Assembly (NCBI GenBank): GCA_016801845.1
Contig: CM028919.1
Span: forward strand, 4,333,001 to 4,397,000
DNA from: Polydactylus sextarius
Taxonomy: Eukaryota > Chordata > Actinopteri > Polynemidae
Direction of reading: 5' to 3'
DNA: 64,000 bases
Positions 59,786-64,000 of the stretch are shown in pieces (position 1 is the first letter of the stretch; each line of letters starts with the position of its first letter). The position numbers and the translations under genes were made by a program. The notes under the pieces are model-generated. The model ran no database searches and was not told the origin of the DNA. It worked only from the letters and a program-made list of their open reading frames with translations.

Positions 59786-62700
59786 TGCACAAAACATACG
59801 ATGGCTGTACTGTTGATTAACCTGTTCACACACACGTATTCATACTTATCTTATTCACACATTTCTACTGGATACACTTGAGAGTTTTACATGAAAACTT
59901 GCGCAGAAAGTACAGGCACGCTCCAAGAACAAAAAAAAAAAAATTAAAATACATGTGCTGAAACCCCTTAGCTACTGTAGCTTCATAACACTGCTTCCCT
60001 AAAGAGTGAACAGACAATCACAGCAACGACTAACGAACATCACAAAGCCAGGAATTGGGGAAGAGCAGAGGTTTGAAAAGCAGTGAGACTCCAGAGGCAC
60101 AAGATGGCTCAATATTCAGCTACTAGCGACAACACAAAGGGATCGGCGACAGGTGACGGTATCACAATGTTACACCGTGGCCATGTTTGTCTGCTGATGT
60201 AGACAACCCCAGTGTCGAGTCATTGACCTCTCAGCATCGCCTTCACTGGCAGAGCAGTAACGCGCTTCTTCTCTTGCGACTTATTTTTTCAAGCCATCGT
60301 CACTAAAATGTTGGTGTGTTTTGGTGAAAAAAAACAAAAAAACAAACACTAACAGAGGCAAAATAAAAAGACCTCTTAGCTTTCGCCTGTATTATCTATT
60401 ATCTTTTTTTTCCTCTTTCTCTGAACTTTTGTGGCCTAAAGCTTCCAAAGACATTTCTCTATCACAAAGACTCAAACCTTTAATTTTGATAAGTTTTTAT
60501 CCGCAGGCCGTAGGAAGGCTGTCTGAGAGTGAAACTTAAGATAAGAAGAATATTTTGGATATAATCTTAACTGGAACTTTGAACATAAATTCTGCTCTAG
60601 TCTGAAAAAACACACACACAGACCCTTGTTGTGTCTTATTCTGGGCAGAAACGCTGCAACAAGGGCTCAACTAGACTGAAATGTGACCTGTGGTGAGGAG
60701 CCAATAAATGTGGAGACTTGAAAGGACAAAAAACACTCTGTGTGGTGATGGAGTCATCTTGTTAACACCTGTTGTTTGTAAAAGCTAAGATGACTATCTA
60801 TTGACACTACATTCTACTATAAAATTGTAGTTACCCTCCTTATCAGCTGCTGACTATACACAACGCAAACTTATAAAGACACAAACTCGAGCTTTAAAAA
60901 TGAAGGATGAGAGGAAAACTTAGAGGAGAAGGAAGATAAGATAAAAACCAACACGTTGGTATTGCTATCCCCTCTGAGTATGAGTGTACAGCTCTATATA
61001 CACAGACACAAACAGCCTTTAAAAAGGAAAAAAAAAAACCTCTTGGTACCAAAGTGCGTTCATCCTGAGATATGGACCAAGGAGAGATTATCATGGCTAA
61101 ATCGTCAAGGTCCCTTAACAGACGAGCAAACGTTTGGTAACCACAGGTCCATCAGGAGGACCAGTTCATTCTGGACCGAGCAAAGTGCTGGCATGTTGTG
61201 TAACTCTGGTTCCATATCAGTCCATGGGAAAAAAAAACTGCAAGTCAACCTTGTAAACTACAGACCTTGATATGGACCTTCACAGTCTGCAATGCCATTG
61301 CCTTGACCGCAGACTGAACTGAGCTGCAGCCATGAGGGACGGTAGCTTTCCCAACGATGGCCAGCTGTCAGCGTTTACACAGGAAAAGGCAGGTGCCCTG
61401 TGTTTCACCCTGACTTTGACTTTTCTGTTAAAAACCAAACTCAGCTCAGGGCATGCCTTCAATACGACAGCGGGGAAGCACAGCTGTCGTAAACACTCAG
61501 CAGTCTCAGGAGCATCACATGGAACCGTACTGGGCCCACGTATCTACAGGTGATACTCACATTTGTCTGTGGCACATTTAGTCAACGATGCCTGGCTTGA
61601 GTCACAAACACGGCATGCTAACACTTAGTTATTTCTGTATTAGTGCAAAGAATTTCACTCAGGCTTTTTTTTTTTTTTTAAAGTTAGAACTAGACAATAA
61701 AAGAGACTATGAATCAATCAAAGTCTTACTTTTGCTCTTGTTAATGAATGCCTGAGGAACAAGCCAGTTGCAAAGCCAGACAAGATCAACTGTGCCAGAC
61801 AAATCATTTCACTCACCAAGATGGACTACATTCAATTCAGGAATGAACTGGACCCAGTACTTCCTCTAACGACAGGATGGATTTCCTCCCACTCCATGGT
61901 CACTCTCCATCCCCCACATCATCCACTGGAGATATAAAATGTGCAACGCGCAGATTGGTTTTGCCATTCTTTAGTCTTTAACAACCGTAATCTTTGAAAA
62001 CAAATGTATGATTAGGTTTTCTGACCCTCCGGCCGCAGAAGAGCACAGGGTTCATCAAATGGCAAGATAAACAACATAATCAACAACAGCAACAACTGTA
62101 TCCAGAAAACAAGGGGCTGTTTCCAAGGCAACTGTGACTCAAGACGAAATAATAATAATAAAAAAAAAAGACTATTCATCACATTAACTGATTGTTTCAC
62201 ACACACCCTATGCAACAATATCATCACCACGCCCATCGTCATAGTAATGTTAAAAGCCTACCTGAGACTGACAGAAAACTTTTCACCACAAACAACCCAA
62301 AGCCATGTTGTGCTGTAGGTGCCATTTCTTTAAAAAAACAAAAACAAAACAAAAACAAAGCAGTCTTAGCTGTAAGTGGAACCTACAATGTCAAACTTAT
62401 TTATTCAGCAACGCTGACTGTTGTGGCAAGACGTGCATTTGCCAGATTTCTGTGGCAAATATAACTACACAGTAATCCTTCACTTTAAAAAAAAAAAAAA
62501 ACTGACTGACTGGCCAACAGAATGACAGTTAAATTACATTCAGTGCATCCTTTTCTTTTCCCTGTTCTTAATCATTAAATGTTTGACTCCTCCACTGAGG
62601 AAAAACTGGTTCCAGCCTACAGTGATGGTAGCAAGACTGCAAAACCTGGGTTTGTTATTTGCCACCTTAGGAAGCTGTGTCTACAGAATACTGATGTTGT

Positions 62701-64000
62701 TTCAGCATGGCCTTTGGGAAAAAGTGATATCTCGAGTTAACATGTGTATATGGCAGAATGAAGTTAAAACCTAGTTCCTCTTAAGAATAATACAGAACTA
62801 CTTGAAGATTTTTCTAAAACCTCAGAGCCCTTCATACTACGACACACACTCCTGTTCTTTTCTGTGACTTGATGACTTGACATTTCAATATGAAGCAGCT
62901 CTGGAACCAGTGATACTAGTTGGAAAGTTTGACCTCTAAAGGAGAGCAAAGGCAGCTATTAGATTTATCCTGAATATAGGAGAAGAGATGCAATGATTTA
63001 CTACCAGCTCATTACACATCAAAACAGACCAAAGTAGGGGTGTGCTGTATTATGACGGGCTATATTTTCATAGTTTGGCTCTGAATGTCAGTCAGAAGAC
63101 GAGGCTCCCTGTTCAAGCCACTTAGGAGGTGTCTCAAAGAGTCGACAGGGGGCAGGGTGGGAATGTGTTGGCGGCGAGTGTGTAACAATATTCGAACAGA
63201 ACCCTTGACGGATGATCTGAGTCATGGCACTGACATGGCTGTTCCTGATAACTGCATCAAAACTGATTAGCAGCAGCCACAGTCGGCCATTTTACAGTGG
63301 AGATTCCCACCCTGCTGCCAAGGCTCTCATACTAGTGGACAGGTGCACAAGGCGCTCTTTCAGAGCAAAAAAAATAAGCAGCGATGGTTGTGTTACCCAG
63401 GAAGTGATTGGTTGATTACTTTACAAACTCAGACTTTTGCTCGAGTGGAGCAGACAGAACGATATAGAGCTAAGGATTTTTCAAAAAGAAAAGAAAAGGA
63501 GGAAAAAAAAAAAAAACTTTCACAACTAAAGCTTGTGTCTGAATACACCCCCTGCCGAAATCTCACCGATCATCACTCAACCCGCCTGCCTGTCCTGTTA
63601 TAGCTGTGAGCAGGATAATAATATATCTGGATTTAAATACATACAAAGCCTATATAGGCAAAGGGAACCACCACACAGGAAAAACAAGAGTATACACAGA
63701 GCAGGGAGAGATGGAAAACAGTTAAATAAAAAAGAAATAAACAACAAAAACAAATCAAAAAAGTACATTATACAGGCTCTGGAGGTTATTAAGGTGGAGG
63801 AGAGACATCAAGCTCTGAATACTTGTTGTGGGCAAGACCAGACCAGACTGGGCCAAGACAGACATGCTGCCACATGATCCACTGTAGCAGATCCTTGAAC
63901 TGAATATTGTTTTGTGATAATATCCTGTTTTAACCGGATATTTGTTATTGAGCAATTAATTTAAAAGGTCAAACACTGAATCTGTTTTCCCAGTCAGTAG

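Larger units (their letters stand above)
55110..64000 (-). other. 9-kb non-coding stretch, possible long 3'UTR of a minus-strand gene off the right edge
   Basis: No frame on either strand has recognisable protein content or conserved splice structure over 8.9 kb. The stretch begins with an AATAAA on the minus strand at 55130-55135. It is largely free of recognisable transposons but dotted with A runs and dinucleotide repeats. That texture suits a very long neuronal-type 3'UTR whose coding part lies beyond 64000. It could equally be gene-poor intergenic DNA, and the strand is a guess. Confidence 0.35.

Noticed and set aside
59280..59792. 170-codon minus-strand frame starting with a Cys/Val repeat
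   Set aside because: It begins in the AC microsatellite and has no recognisable domain or conserved splice context.
1..64000. CRISPR arrays, prokaryotic operons, phage or viral genes
   Set aside because: All coding sequence is intron-split vertebrate genes; no repeat-spacer arrays or viral protein signatures were seen.

Overview
The window is vertebrate nuclear DNA, almost certainly from a ray-finned (teleost) fish. It has intron-rich split genes with GT-AG (and one AT-AC) splice sites, CA/GT microsatellites, remnants of fish-type Tc1-like transposons, and five genes whose products I recognise by their similarity to human proteins. I assembled exon models by hand from splice signals and reading phase. 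All five models keep phase from exon to exon; the one break found, in pnn, lies inside its last exon.

Layout, left to right. (1) 1-18,627, minus strand: the 5' half of ralgapa1 (Ral GTPase-activating protein alpha-1), 18 coding exons, running off the left edge before the catalytic RapGAP domain. (2) 18,628-20,044: a shared head-to-head promoter interval. (3) 20,045-22,042, plus: a brms1-like gene (Sin3/HDAC corepressor subunit) with a short C-terminus and a minor-spliceosome AT-AC intron, followed by a 3'UTR of about 2.2 kb. (4) 27,031-43,195, minus: mia2 (TANGO1-family ER export factor; cTAGE5 is its short form), 28 coding exons, about 2,459 aa, with a 4.3-kb luminal exon and a separate first exon for the short isoform at 34,934-35,035. 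(5) 43,196-43,790: a second head-to-head promoter carrying a YY1-type motif. (6) 43,791-46,904, plus: gemin2 (SMN complex), 10 exons, complete. (7) 48,562-52,727, minus: pnn (pinin; exon-junction/SR-like splicing factor), 9 coding exons, with an apparent reading-frame break near its C-terminus. (8) 52,800-64,000: no coding sequence I can support. The last 9 kb may be the very long 3'UTR of a minus-strand gene that starts beyond the right edge.

Human RALGAPA1-BRMS1L and human GEMIN2-PNN-MIA2 are two neighbouring sets on chromosome 14q13-q21, so the window joins two pieces of one ancestral vertebrate block. The genes do not form a pathway. They are housekeeping genes (small-GTPase control, chromatin repression, ER export, snRNP assembly, splicing) arranged as divergent and convergent pairs. 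I see no novel defence, viral or mobile system. The points worth checking are the AT-AC intron, the brms1l tail, the pnn frame break, the repeat-rich luminal exon of mia2, and the long non-coding right end.
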